64,000 nt of DNA, taken from assembly GCF_026151205.1 (NCBI RefSeq), contig NC_087076.1:7292902-7356901 (forward strand), read 5' to 3'. Positions 1-10,389 of this stretch are shown here, one piece after another. This DNA comes from Bolinopsis microptera. Taxonomy: Eukaryota; Ctenophora; Tentaculata; Lobata; Bolinopsidae. Below the pieces are notes generated by a model. It had not been told where the DNA came from. It saw nothing but the letters and a program-made list of their open reading frames with translations, and searched no databases. Every line of letters starts with the position of its first letter. Within the stretch, counting starts at the first letter, position 1. The translations under genes and the position numbers were made by a program.

Positions 1-145
1 CTATGTTAGTATGTTGGCAAAGGTCCAAGATATTCTAACTATGTTAGTATGTTGGCAAAGGTCCAAGATATTCTAACTATGTTAGTATGTTGGTAAAGGT
101 CCAAGATATTCTAACTATGTTAGTATGTTGGCAAAGGTCCAACTA
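1..145. repeat. 38-bp minisatellite, about 3.7 copies
   Basis: A 38-bp unit starting ctatgttagtatgttggcaa is repeated from base 1, with copies beginning near 1, 39, 77 and 115. The last copy decays after about 28 bases. The array runs off the left edge, so its full length is unknown. Copies differ by single bases (ggcaaa versus ggtaaa). Confidence 0.95.
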
Positions 146-465
146 TTTTAATCGCTTTCTACTCCTTACTATCAGGCAATATAACCAGATAATTCACATT
201 TTAACACTTAGTCCTAGACTTTTTACAAAACTATGTTCAGCGCTGTTTTATTAATTAAATATTGAAATATTTCACTGCATATCATAATGAATTTACCCAA
301 AAGGACAACCGAAACCCTTACAAACCCGGTGCCAGACCACTTTATATTATAAATAGCTTTTTAAATAGTTTAAACAGATGCAGTTTTCTAGTCAGGATTA
401 GGTTAAACAGTTGACGAAATCAAATCCAAAATCACTATAATATAAAATACCTTTCCCAGTCTGAC
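146..465. other. AT-rich non-coding stretch upstream of first gene
   Basis: No coding signal was seen on either strand. A short TATA-like stretch (ataatataaaata) near 437-449 lies just upstream of the first ATG and could be a core promoter element, but this is weak. Confidence 0.4.
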
Positions 466-1465
466 ATGGACACGGATCAAGTAATAGCGGAGCTCAGGGA
501 TCTGACAAAGAATGTGGACGTGAAAACGATCAAGCAGTCCATAAGGCGGTGCCATGGCCACACATCACAGCAGAACAATGACAACAGTGAAAATACATAC
601 AGGAATAAAAGAGTAAGTGGCAAATTGTCAATTAAACGATTGGGAAAAAATCTTTGTCTGTGGTAATTTTGCGGTTAGAAAACCCCACCGACATACAAAA
701 AATAGAAGTATTTGTTTTGTTCAAGTTCAGGTATGTCATTAAAGGCATGTCATTATAGGTTTTTCACCAAGTAATAATAAACAATTTTACCAGGTTCTAA
801 AAAAACAAGGAACAGTCGTTGATTTCAACAACATTTTGAGCGAAGAGGAATTTCAAGACATTATAGAAAACTTAAGGAAGTTCAAAAACTTTTGCGACGA
901 ACCGAACAAATTATCAGCACCTAGCAACGAACATTTGTCCTCAAAAAGAAAATCAGAGCTCTCAGGTAGTAGCCTAATCAGTAGATTGGCTGATGGAAAA
1001 CGCGAATGCAATCTGAGGAGGTTCCACAGTTTTGAATCTCTGAATGAACTAACGGGTAAATCCAAGAAATGTAGCCCACGAAACATTGCCTCCGCAAACA
1101 GCTCAATGCGTCCAGCTAACAGAACTAAACGTGCTTCCTGCAATACTATGAAGCGAGGTACCGAAGAGACCTGTGTCTCTTCTAGCTTCGCAGTATCCGA
1201 GGATCAGGACTCTGGGGACATGGTCTGGAGACGGAGAGACGGTCTCAACTCTAAGAAGAAGCACACAAACGGGGGTAACCAGAAAGTGTTGAAGAGACAG
1301 TACGGGAGACAGAGCTCTAGTGAAACACTGCTTGACATGCCCGGTACACCTTCTATCCGGATTAAACCTCCTGGATCCGTCAAGGTGATTATTTCTTCAA
1401 AGTCGCGAACAGAATTTACAGATTTTAGGCACATAATATTTCCGGCAATGTTTTTTATTTGCTAG
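466..1465 (+). CDS. Unrecognised basic, Ser/Lys/Arg-rich protein, two exons
   Basis: The proposed exons are 466-612 and 794-1465. The first ends at a perfect GTAAGT donor and the second follows a tttaccag acceptor; both are phase 0, giving about 272 residues. The N-terminal ~70 residues look folded and helical (MDTDQVIAELRDLTKNV; later SEEEFQDIIENLRKF). The rest is low-complexity and rich in Ser, Lys and Arg, with several SSS and RRR clusters, suggesting a disordered and possibly nuclear protein. I do not recognise the family. The stop codon at 1463-1465 falls inside the outer edge of the inverted-repeat arm that starts near 1460, so the original C-terminus may have been altered by that element, or a further donor (for example AAG|GTGATT near 1384) may lead to another exon. 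Confidence 0.55.
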
Positions 1466-1876
1466 GTGTTCATGAGCTATAGATGTGGATTCTCGTGGGG
1501 AGGTGAGGTACATTTGTTTATTTTAATAGTAAGGTTCTGTTCAGCACAAGAAAGAGGTGATGCACGTTTTGTCTTATGGAACGCTTGTAACGCTTGTAAC
1601 TCCTGCCACCCTGGCCCAGTGGCCCTCCTGTTACCCCCCTTTGGAGGTTTAGATTTATTTTCTGAATGAAAGCTTAAAATTAACCGAGAAATCGACCTTT
1701 ACTTGTTGTTAACACATTTTAATGTCTGTTCCTCACCTAAAATTGCACGAGAAATCGATTTAACTAGGTCTCAGAACCCACAAACACTTCCTTATCACTC
1801 GAAATTGATGTTTTACAGTTAATACGAGCAACAAGCAACATATATTTTGATCTTTCGGTTCAACTAATGACTTAGG
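1460..1876 (+). repeat. Left arm of inverted repeat around the PAN gene
   Basis: The sequence from tttgctagg(t/c)gttca through gagctatagatgtggattct to ttcggttcaact recurs, reverse-complemented and about 85-90% identical by eye, at 3217-3613. The match covers the whole ~400 bp. No transposase is encoded in the arm. Confidence 0.85.
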
Positions 1877-2012
1877 GGGTTAAGCTGAAACCGAAATATA
1901 AAGGCAATCGTCATTTCGAAACTAAAAACCTTTAAAAAACCCTTAAAACTTAAAACTTTCTCAAATTCGCTGAATAAACATATCCAACTCTACATTTTCT
2001 AGCTAGTAGTGT

Positions 2013-2893
2013 TTATTTTGAACAGTTCATGTTCATGCTGATGAGTCCCACAGCATGGCTTGGTCCCCTCGCTCCGTACTGCTGACCCTTCAGCCAGCAA
2101 TGTCCATCAGAACTCCGGTAAGTAAAGGAAACACAGCGAGGCTCTTCCCTACAGAATCCCTCACATTTGCTTACACTGTATCGATCCGTTGTTAGATTAA
2201 TCAAGTCAGCTCCCCAGAAATCTATGTCGTTGTGTACACATCTGGAACAAGCAGTTTATAAATTATAAATGGTTAAAAGTGCTCAATCATATCATAGAAC
2301 TTCAATCAATTATCATTGAAATCTGACTTCATAAATAATATGTCATAAACTTACCCGGAAGTTTGCGTTCCAGATGGGGGGCACTCCATGTTGAGACTTA
2401 CAAGGCCGTGCACAGTGCTCGGTCCTCTGGCTCCACTCTTGCGATGCTTCAGCCAGCAGCTCCTGGAAGATGCCCTGAATGTGAGAGACACACACCTCTC
2501 TGTATCTCGACAGAACTGCTCGCACTGGTCCAATGTGGTCGCTGTCCTGTGACCCAAGTCTGCTCCCCCGTAGTCCACGCTGTGTTTAGCACAGCTCTGG
2601 TCTCTCTTGTACTCGCAGTTCATGTTAGCGCTGATCAGTCCTGGTACTAGAGAAGGACCATGGTTTCCTCCTCTTCGGTACTTGAGCCAGCATGTTTTGG
2701 AGGAAGGTTGGTAAGTAATAGCTTTGCAGGACGTGGCTGCTTTACACAAATTTGTGCAACTGTCAAAGGTGGAAGGACTAAAATTCCACAGGTCCGCTCC
2801 CCAGAAGTCCATGCCATGACGGACACAGGAACCAGAACTCTGGTGGATGAAGGTAACTAAAAACAAAAAAGATACGTTTGCTATTGCAGACAT
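2013..2893 (-). CDS. Secreted protein with three PAN/Apple domains
   Basis: Exon 1 is 2355-2893 and exon 2 is 2013-2241, joined by GTAAGT and a ttccag acceptor in phase 2, giving 255 residues. A signal peptide (MSAIANVSFLFLVTFIHQSSG) is followed by three tandem PAN/Apple-type modules of about 70 residues. Each opens C-x-(K/R/V)-H-(G/S/N)-x-D-(F/Y)-(W/G)-GADL and runs through FC-x4-(R)C-x-(S/A)-(F/I)TY/TFR and CWLK to a closing GL(I/V)S-x-NM-(N/E)C. PAN modules bind carbohydrate or protein ligands, and secreted multi-PAN proteins are common in marine invertebrates. Here the role could be adhesion, mucus or defence (inferred). The gene is intact and sits alone in the loop between ~400-bp inverted repeats. 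Confidence 0.85.
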
Positions 2894-3216
2894 CTTGAAA
2901 AAATGATTAATATAAGTCTTGGGGCAGGTATTATAGCGAAGTTTAAAGTTTTCGGTACCAAGTCCAAAGCGGGCGAAAAAAATCTAATTAGGCTTTTTAT
3001 AATTAAGTGAAGAAAACCCGCTACCTCGGCAACTGTTGTTCCATTGATGTTTCTGGGTTCTTTGCACAGAAAAAATCAAATTTTCTAGTTTGATTAGTTA
3101 GTTGATGCAGGTTGAAGATAATTTGATTATATTTATCATCGTCCTTTTCCTGATTCAGACGATAACCTTGATTGACCATGTCTCTGGCACAATTTCAATA
3201 CTGGATTTTAATTTAA

Positions 3217-3613
3217 GGTCATGAGTTGAACCGAGGATCAAAATTTATGTTGCTTGTTGCCTGTATTAACTGTAAAATATCAATTTTTAGGGATAAGGAA
3301 GTGTTTGTGGGTTCTGAGACCTAGTTAAATCGATTTCTCGTGCAATTTTAGCTCTTAGATAGTTAGATGAGGAACAGACATTAAAATGAGTTAATTTCTC
3401 GGTTATTCTTAAGCTTTCGTTCAGAAAATAAATCTAAACCTCTAAAGGGGGGTAACAGGAGGGCCAGGGGAGCAGGAGTTACAAGCGTTACAAGCGTTCC
3501 AAAACACAAAATGCGCATCACCTCTGTCTTGTGCTGAACAGAACCTTACTATTAAAGTAAACAAACGTGCATCACCTCCCCACGAGAATCCACATCTATA
3601 GCTCATGAACAGT
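3217..3613 (-). repeat. Right arm of inverted repeat around the PAN gene
   Basis: This is the reverse complement of 1460-1876. Outer and inner ends match at gctagg(c)gttca and ggttgaac. The interval between the arms is about 1.34 kb and contains only the PAN gene and short flanks. Confidence 0.85.
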
Positions 3614-3995
3614 GAACGCCTAGCAAATTAAAAAAATATTAACCTTGACCAGTCACCCTCCCATTAATACATAATTTCCCCACCCAAGGTTTTGAAAAAT
3701 TTGACCTCCTCCCAAGAAATGTTGCCTCGTATCCAGTGTGGGAGTGTGGAGAGCATGGTACCCCCGACCGGTCAGACCATTACACTGGTTACTGGGGCCT
3801 CCAGGTGGAAGCACGCTGCTGTTACTGCTGCCACCACACCCGATGTTACTAATGTAATAGAGGTTTGTGTAGGGCGCTAGCTTTTCTTCTAAAAGCCACA
3901 AAAAACTATAAATTAACATAACTCTTTCAATCGTATACTATCGGAGGAGAAATTGTTCGTCCAAGTTTGGATATTGACGAAAAAGAACGTTTCAG
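3614..3995. other. No supported gene
   Basis: Short open frames exist on both strands (for example 3653-3919 minus and 3692-3880 plus) but none has a recognisable domain or good splice partners. Confidence 0.5.
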
Positions 3996-4891
3996 GCGAA
4001 GTCAAACAACAGCAGAACAACTAAACGGGAATTACCAATACCTGGAGCAGCTACCTGCAAATGGAGAAGTGCCGCAATGACCCTTACTACATTGGAACAA
4101 ACGTCCAGCCAGCCAAAGAGTCCACTTCAGTCCAGTCGAGAGGTAAGATAGCTAGATTGCCAACTAAATCTGCCGAGACAAAATTGTGGTTGTCTGGGGC
4201 ACGATAGAATTCAATGCAAGCTACATTTTCAAGTTCACAGTTTCAGAGTAGGGTAAGATTGAGTACGATTAGGCCTAGGACCTGTTGGAATATCCTCCAA
4301 TCAAGTTCATCGAGCAAGAAAATATTTTGTTGACTTCAAGAGTCGTTAAAGCACTGTATTCAGGTACCGGGAGGGTCGGAGAGTTCAAGTGATAACTGGA
4401 GGATGCTGATTTTGATGATGCGTCTGGCTAAGCTAGCTAAACAACCTAGTACATTGCTTCAGGAGAAACTGGGCACTACCAGATACCAGATACAGGTACA
4501 GTAGGGGTACAGTGCCAATCAATGGTAAACAGATAGAGTATCAAAGATCAATCTGTGGGGGGAGGGTTCTTGAAGCATAAAATTGATGCGATAACATTTT
4601 TATTCAGAAACTTGAAAGGGAGTCCACCATAATTAATTTGTGAAACTTGGCTCAGAAGTTCAGTTGACCACCAAACGGAACCCATGGTCAACGAGATGTT
4701 GGTAAACTGCTATCTCAAAATTGTTTCACAAAATATTTATGGCAAAGCCCTTTAAAAATAATTGATACTAACAACAAGTGTGTAAAATGACTTTACCCTA
4801 GTTAGTAAAAGTGGCGCTCATGTCCTGCGTAGCGTTCTACCTATTCACTCTCCCTTTCGTCATCATTACAGCTCTACCCAGTCATCACGAG
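3996..4891 (+). CDS. Possible exons of a small single-pass membrane protein
   Basis: A segment of about 3996-4142 follows a gtttcag acceptor and ends at AG|GTAAGA. A second segment from 4802 or 4806 to 4891 ends at GAG|GTAAGG and encodes one strongly hydrophobic helix (SCVAFYLFTLPFVIITALPS). Two reading choices are phase-consistent: a frame open from the acceptor joined at 4802, or a frame containing QMEKCRNDPYYIGTNV joined at 4806. The 3' exon or exons were not found; 5013 onward is uncertain. The family is not recognised. The good splice sites and the helix make a real transcript plausible. Confidence 0.3.
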
Positions 4892-5157
4892 GTAAGGACT
4901 GACTCAATCTGACTGAAAAGTCAGACGTTAACATTCCCCTTTAAATTGTCACAATAGATGTTAAACCAGATTTTAAAAGATTAAAAATTCAATACAGATT
5001 AAATTTATATTGGCAGGCAGCCAGCTGACACACTTTGTCTCAGGAGGACGAGAGGCCAGCATTTCCTATCCTGATTTTACCACTGGTCAACTGTTTAGCA
5101 GACTTCTTGGTGTACGGTTTCATGCACCCAACTATCAGACATCAAGTTCAGGACCTA

Positions 5158-5446
5158 CTACTGAGACCCAGAACACTGATTCACTGCTGCACCAACACTT
5201 CTCCTTGCTAGACCCAGAACACTGATTCACTGCTGCACCAACACTTCTCCTTGCTGAGACCCAGAACACTGATTCACTGCTGCACCAACACTTCTCCTTG
5301 CTGAGACCCAGAACACTGATTCACTGCTGCACCAACACTTCTCCTTGCTGAGACCCAGAACACTGATTCACTGCTGCACCAACACTTCTCCTTGCTGAGA
5401 TCCAGAACACTGATTCACTGCTGCAGCAACACTTCTCCTTGCTAGA
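5158..5446. repeat. ~47-bp minisatellite, about 6 copies
   Basis: The unit begins gagacccagaacactgattc and continues cactgctgcaccaacacttc and tccttgct. Six near-identical copies occur; one boundary carries a short deletion (ctag in place of ctgag). The last copy has gcagc for gcacc. Confidence 0.95.
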
Positions 5447-6842
5447 CCACCAACTATTATTTTCTACTAGATCTACACTTCTACAGTTAAATAGTCAAAT
5501 ATTACAGCGTCGGACCAGCATTGAGCCATGCTTTAGGGTACCCCTGCGCTGGATTATCAATAATCGTATTTCGTGGAAATACAAGAAATATGACTAAAAC
5601 TACTGATCTATTCGCATTTTATTTTAGTAAATCTTATTAATTTATTACAAGGTTTGATTTAAATGTAATTCCAAATCGTATCTCATATATTTACTTATAA
5701 ACCACAACCGTTTATGTATTTGTGTTATTTGTAATTACAATTTTACAATTAATTTAAAGTGATATGAATTTGAAACCAAGTTTATGAGTTTGCGATGTGC
5801 ATAGGGTAATAATAAGGTTTAGGGGTAAAATCTTCAAGGGACACAGGAACTAGTAGAACTTGTAGGAGACATAAACTAGGTCTAACTTACCACAATAAGG
5901 TCGCATGGCAGGGAAAGATTAGGTTTTTAGAACTGCCACTCAGGTCACTAGCTGTGTTCAGCGGTATGTACTAGAGCAGGCTCCATGTGAGCGACTAGGC
6001 AGTCATTAAGCGGTAAGCGGTATTTAAAAGTACACCCACTATTTTACCCGTGTTAAGGAGCAGATGTCCCAGACCTGGATGCTCTCCACTCACCATTCTC
6101 CAGTACCTTGGATCGGACAATTGACCTCAACTCGAGCTCCCATTATGCCATATAAGGAATAATTGCTGCGAGCAGTAGCTATACACGCTGTACAATTATA
6201 TCACACTCAACCACAGCTGGTCCACTATGGTTGTATTGTTCTTTCGCATTACAAATCTCTTCTCTCCAATAACATAGTTTGAATTTTTACACTTTCGGCT
6301 CGTTCGACGCTTTAAAAAACCATGTCATAGTCCATTTCGATTAAAGAATATTTCATTATTCTGCTAGAATCTTTATTAATGATTGTGGAGCATAATTTGT
6401 CAAAAGTAGCGGTTTTCTCATTCAAATTTCAGAGAATTTAAGATGACATAATTCATTATTTGAATTTCATGATCTTTTATAGAAAGTAGGTGATATTATT
6501 ATCAGGTAATATCGAGCATACGTATCGCATTATACCAGAAAATACTGTCTCGATAACCCATAACCGTAATCAAAGTTATCAACGTTGGTTGAGTGAGCTT
6601 ATAAAATCTTAATGCATATCTGAACTCTGGAGAACGGTGTTTCAACACAATGAAACTTCGTGATCTACAAGGAGCTAGGAATGGCTAACTAATAACCAAT
6701 ACCATTCATCAACTCCGGAGCTGTAAAAAGTTAATAAATTGACCTAAGTTACAAGTCCTCAGTTTGTTGTACCTTTCAACATAATAAGTAAACATGCACA
6801 GATCTTTAATACCACTATAACTACTTATAAATACTAGGTAGA
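5447..6842. other. AT-rich intergenic stretch
   Basis: No coding, RNA or repeat feature could be supported between the 47-bp minisatellite and the Ly6-type gene. Confidence 0.5.
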
Positions 6843-9758
6843 ATGTGGCGTTACGTGAGTCCTGCACTCTTCGTGCTCGCAGTCACAGTATACTGCCAAC
6901 AACAATACACTGCCCCGATCTGGGATGTAAGGACCGAGCAGTGGAGTCAGGACAAGGTAGCTGCAGCCGAGGTGAGACCCGACAAGAACTGGGCCTGGCA
7001 TTACATTGAGAAACCTCCTTTAACTCAGAATATTGCAAAGAAAGAAGAAACACTCAACAGAGGTATAACTTATACTCTTTAATCTTTATCTTACTTAACT
7101 AGGTTTCCTCAGAACTGATTATGTAATGTAAGGGGGTATCTTGAAATCTGAATTATAGCTCGGCTGCTTTAGCTGAATGAACAAGTTGTACTTCTTCAGA
7201 GCACGAGGTAAAGTGTTGGACCTGCTTTACATTGGACACGCTGGAAGTGAGCACTAATAATTGCAACAGAACCTTGTGTACCGGAAAACAGATCTCTGCT
7301 TGCTACAAGTGGCACGTGAGTTCTCTCGTGTTATTTCCACGTGTTGTCACGTGTTATGCCCACGTGTTGTCACGTGTTATGCCCACGTGTTGTCACGTGT
7401 TATGCCCACGTGTTGTCACGTGTTATGTCCACGTGTTGTCACGTGTTATGTCCACGTGTTGTCACGTGTTATGCCCACGTGTTGTCACGTGTTATGCCCA
7501 CGTGTTGTGACTTATACCCAATAACACTATCAGTACTTTTAAGTGTAACAAGTTCGGTTATTAGACTTATTAACAGCAGCTAAATCTCAAAACTTTGCAG
7601 CCTTGATAACTACGTATCTCCCACTGTTATAGGTACAGTACGGGTTCAAGAAGTACAGAACTTACAGGGGGTGCATGGACAATTACACGGAGATAGATTA
7701 CACAAGTAGGACTAATTAATATACATTTTACATATTTTCATAACAAGAATTTTCTTGTTACGAATAAGATTGAATTTGTTTTCCACAGATCAATATGATA
7801 TAATATGGATTGCGAATTATAACCCGCCTACTGATCCTCAACCCCCCCCCCCCGCTCCCTCACTAAGAAAACCTCCCCCCGCTCCCTCACTAAGAAAACC
7901 CCCCCGCTCCCTCACTAAGAAACCACCCCCGCTCCCTCACTAAGAAACCCCCCGCTCCCTCACTAAGAAACCCCCCCCGCTGCCTCACTAAGAAACCCCC
8001 CGCTCCCTCACTAAGAAATCCCCCCCACTCCCTCACTAAGAAATCGCCCCACTCCCTCACTAAGAAATCCCCCCAACTCCCTCACTAAGAAACCCCCCAC
8101 TCCCTCACTAAGAAACCCCCCGCTCCCTCACTAAGAAACCCCCCGCTGCCTCACTAAGAAACCCCCCACTCCCTCACTAAGAAACCCCCCACTCCCTCAC
8201 TAAGAAATCCCCCCGCTCCCTCACTAAGAAATCCCCCCACTCCCTCACTAAGAAATCCCCCCACTCCCTCACTAAGAAATCCCCCCACTCCCTCACTAAG
8301 AAATCCCCCCCACTCCCTCACTAAGAAACCCCCGCTCCCTCACTAAGAAACCCCCCGCTGCCTCACTAAGAAACCCCCCCCCCCGCTCCCTCACTAAGAA
8401 ACCCCCCCGCTCCCTCACTAAGAAACCCCCCCCCCTCCCTCACTAAGAAACCCCCGCTCCCTCACTAAGAAACCCCCCCCCCGCTCCCTCACTAAGAAAC
8501 CCCCCACTCCCTCACTAAGAAATCCCCCCACTCCCTCACTAAGAAATCCCCCCCACTCCCTCACTAAGAAATCCCCCCCACTCCCTCACTAAGAAACCCC
8601 CCCCGCTCCCTCACTAAGAAACCCCCCCCACTCCCTCACTAAGAAACCACCCCCGCTCCCTCACTAAGAAACCCCCCACTCCCTCACTAAGAAATCCCCC
8701 CCGCTCCCTCACTAAGAAATCCCCCCACTCCCTCACTAAGAAATCCCCCCACTCCCTCACTAAGAAATCCCCCCACTCCCTCACTAAGAAACCACCCCCG
8801 CTCCCTCACTAAGAAACCCCCACTCCCTCACTAAGAAATCCCCCCCACTCCCTCACTAAGAAACCCCCCACTCCCTCACTAAGAAATCCCCCCACTCCCT
8901 CACTAAGAAATCCCCCCCCACTCCCTCACTAAGAAATCCCCCCCACTCCCTCACTAAGAAACCCCCGCTCCCTCACTAAGAAACCCCCCACTCCCTCACT
9001 AAGAAATCCCCCCCACTCCCTCACTAAGAAATCCCCCCCCACTCCCTCACTAAGAAATCCCCCCACTCCCTCACTAAGAAACCCCCCCGCTCCCTCACTA
9101 AGAAACCCCCCCCCACTCCCTCACTAAGAAATCCCCCCCACTCCCTCACTAAGAAACCCCCGCTCCCTCACTAAGAAACCCCCCCCCGCTCCCTCACTAA
9201 GAAACCCCCCACTCCCTCACTAAGAAATCCCCCCACTCCCTCACTAAGAAATCCCCCCCCACTCCCTCACTAAGAAATCCCCCCCACTCCCTCACTAAGA
9301 AACCCCCGCTCCCTCACTAAGAAACCCCCCACTCCCTCACTAAGAAATCCCCCCCACTCCCTCACTAAGAAATCCCCCCCCCCCACTCCCTCACTAAGAA
9401 ATCCCCCCACTCCCTCACTAAGAAAACCTCCCCGCTTCCTCACTAAGAAACCCCCCCCCCACTCCCTCACTAAGAAATCCCCCCCCACTCCCTCACTAAG
9501 AAACCCCCGCTCCCTCACTAAGAAACCCCCCCCCGCTCCCTCACTAAGAAACCCCCCCCCCGCTCCCTCACTAAGAAACCCCCAGATGCGATGTGTAGGG
9601 GAACAGGACTGCCCCTGAACGAGACATGCGACTGGAGCTTGTGTAAGACAGACTACTGCAACAGCAGTGTAGTGCTCAATATCTCCTACATTCTTCTCGT
9701 TCTCATTGTGGTCTACTGGAATCCTCCTGATAATATTAACTGGCCTACCCTCGACTAA
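6843..9758 (+). CDS. Ly6/uPAR (three-finger) domain membrane-anchored protein
   Basis: Proposed exons are 6843-7062, 7200-7315, 7639-7705 and 9586-9758. All joins keep phase (1, 0, 1) and give 191 residues. Residues 1-18 form a signal peptide. A three-finger (LU) domain runs from about 77 to 160: ten cysteines at 79, 82, 95, 100, 108, 124, 138, 149, 154 and 159, opening C-W-T-C and closing C-K-T-D-Y-C-N, the CN hallmark of the fold. A hydrophobic segment at about 163-178 near the C-terminus is a GPI-attachment signal or a membrane helix. The N-terminal ~55 residues are an extra stretch not typical of Ly6. Family members are surface receptors, receptor modulators or adhesion proteins; the specific partner is unknown. 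Introns 2 and 3 are almost wholly minisatellite. Confidence 0.75.
7318..7510. repeat. 22-bp minisatellite of CACGTG motifs in Ly6 intron 2
   Basis: The unit cacgtgttgtcacgtgttat plus gc or gt is repeated about eight to nine times, beginning directly after the GTGAGT donor of Ly6 exon 2. Each unit holds two CACGTG palindromes (the core E-box), so about 17 sites occur in 190 bp. Confidence 0.95.
7840..9585. repeat. C-rich minisatellite (ctccctcactaagaaaccccc) filling Ly6 intron 3
   Basis: About 75 copies of a 20-26-bp unit, with variable C runs of 4-11 and variants gctccctc, actccctc and gctgcctc. The array ends exactly at the 3' splice site of Ly6 exon 4 (gaaacccccag at 9575-9585). Each unit resembles a branch-site (cactaag) plus pyrimidine-tract module. 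Confidence 0.97.
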
Positions 9759-10389
9759 AAGCAAGGATTTATCTAGCTTGGGGAGTTAGAGGGACCAGCA
9801 TTTCAGACGATAAAATAAATTTTTAGAGTTCCACTGTGTTTCTGCAATATTTCTGACTAACATGCTGTCTTGATAAATATCTAATATCCGACTATATAAT
9901 AGCTGAAAAACATAGATCAAAGTTCGAACTAATGTGGGCTGATGTTATATTATCATGGACAACTTTCTAACAATGTCTAACATAAGATATTTCTTTAACA
10001 TTAAATTAACCCGAATAGAAGGTTATGATCGCTTGGGGCTTATGAGATGAAATCACGTTCATTTTTAATTGATTTTAGATGATAATAATATGTAGATGTA
10101 ATATAGACATTTGTAAAAATGGAATATAGTATTATGACAACCTATCGGAAAACAGAAACTTTATTATTCGCACTGCATAACACTGACATAACATTCATTG
10201 TATCGGCACGGCGTATCATTTATCAAAAATGTGTTTATTTATTCCGAGTTGCTTTTGTTTTTTATTCTTGACGTTTCTTAATTTGTTTTGCTGAATTGCA
10301 ATTTTAAATCATTTTTTCAAAGCTCTAGTTTCGATAGACTCCACTTCACAATAACCATGAAGATAACAGAAAGTTCATCGTAATTCATA
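9759..10389. other. Ly6 3' flank, AT-rich
   Basis: Probable 3' UTR of the Ly6 gene, with aataaa-type signals (gataaaataaattt near 9810). No other gene seen. Confidence 0.5.

Noticed and set aside
853-1434. Two minus-strand frames over the first gene
   Set aside because: Antisense shadows with no splice support or domain.
7232-7583. Plus-strand frames rich in RVVTCY/HVLSRVM
   Set aside because: Translation of the CACGTG minisatellite; the real exon (7200-7315) ends at its GTGAGT donor before the repeats.
7755-7943. Proline-rich frame entering the C-rich array
   Set aside because: Low complexity, and the Ly6 phases join 7705 to 9586 directly.
9270-9764. 164-codon minus-strand open frame with GFLSEGVG repeats
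   Set aside because: It is the translation of the C-rich minisatellite and of antisense Ly6 exon 4; no start context or domain.
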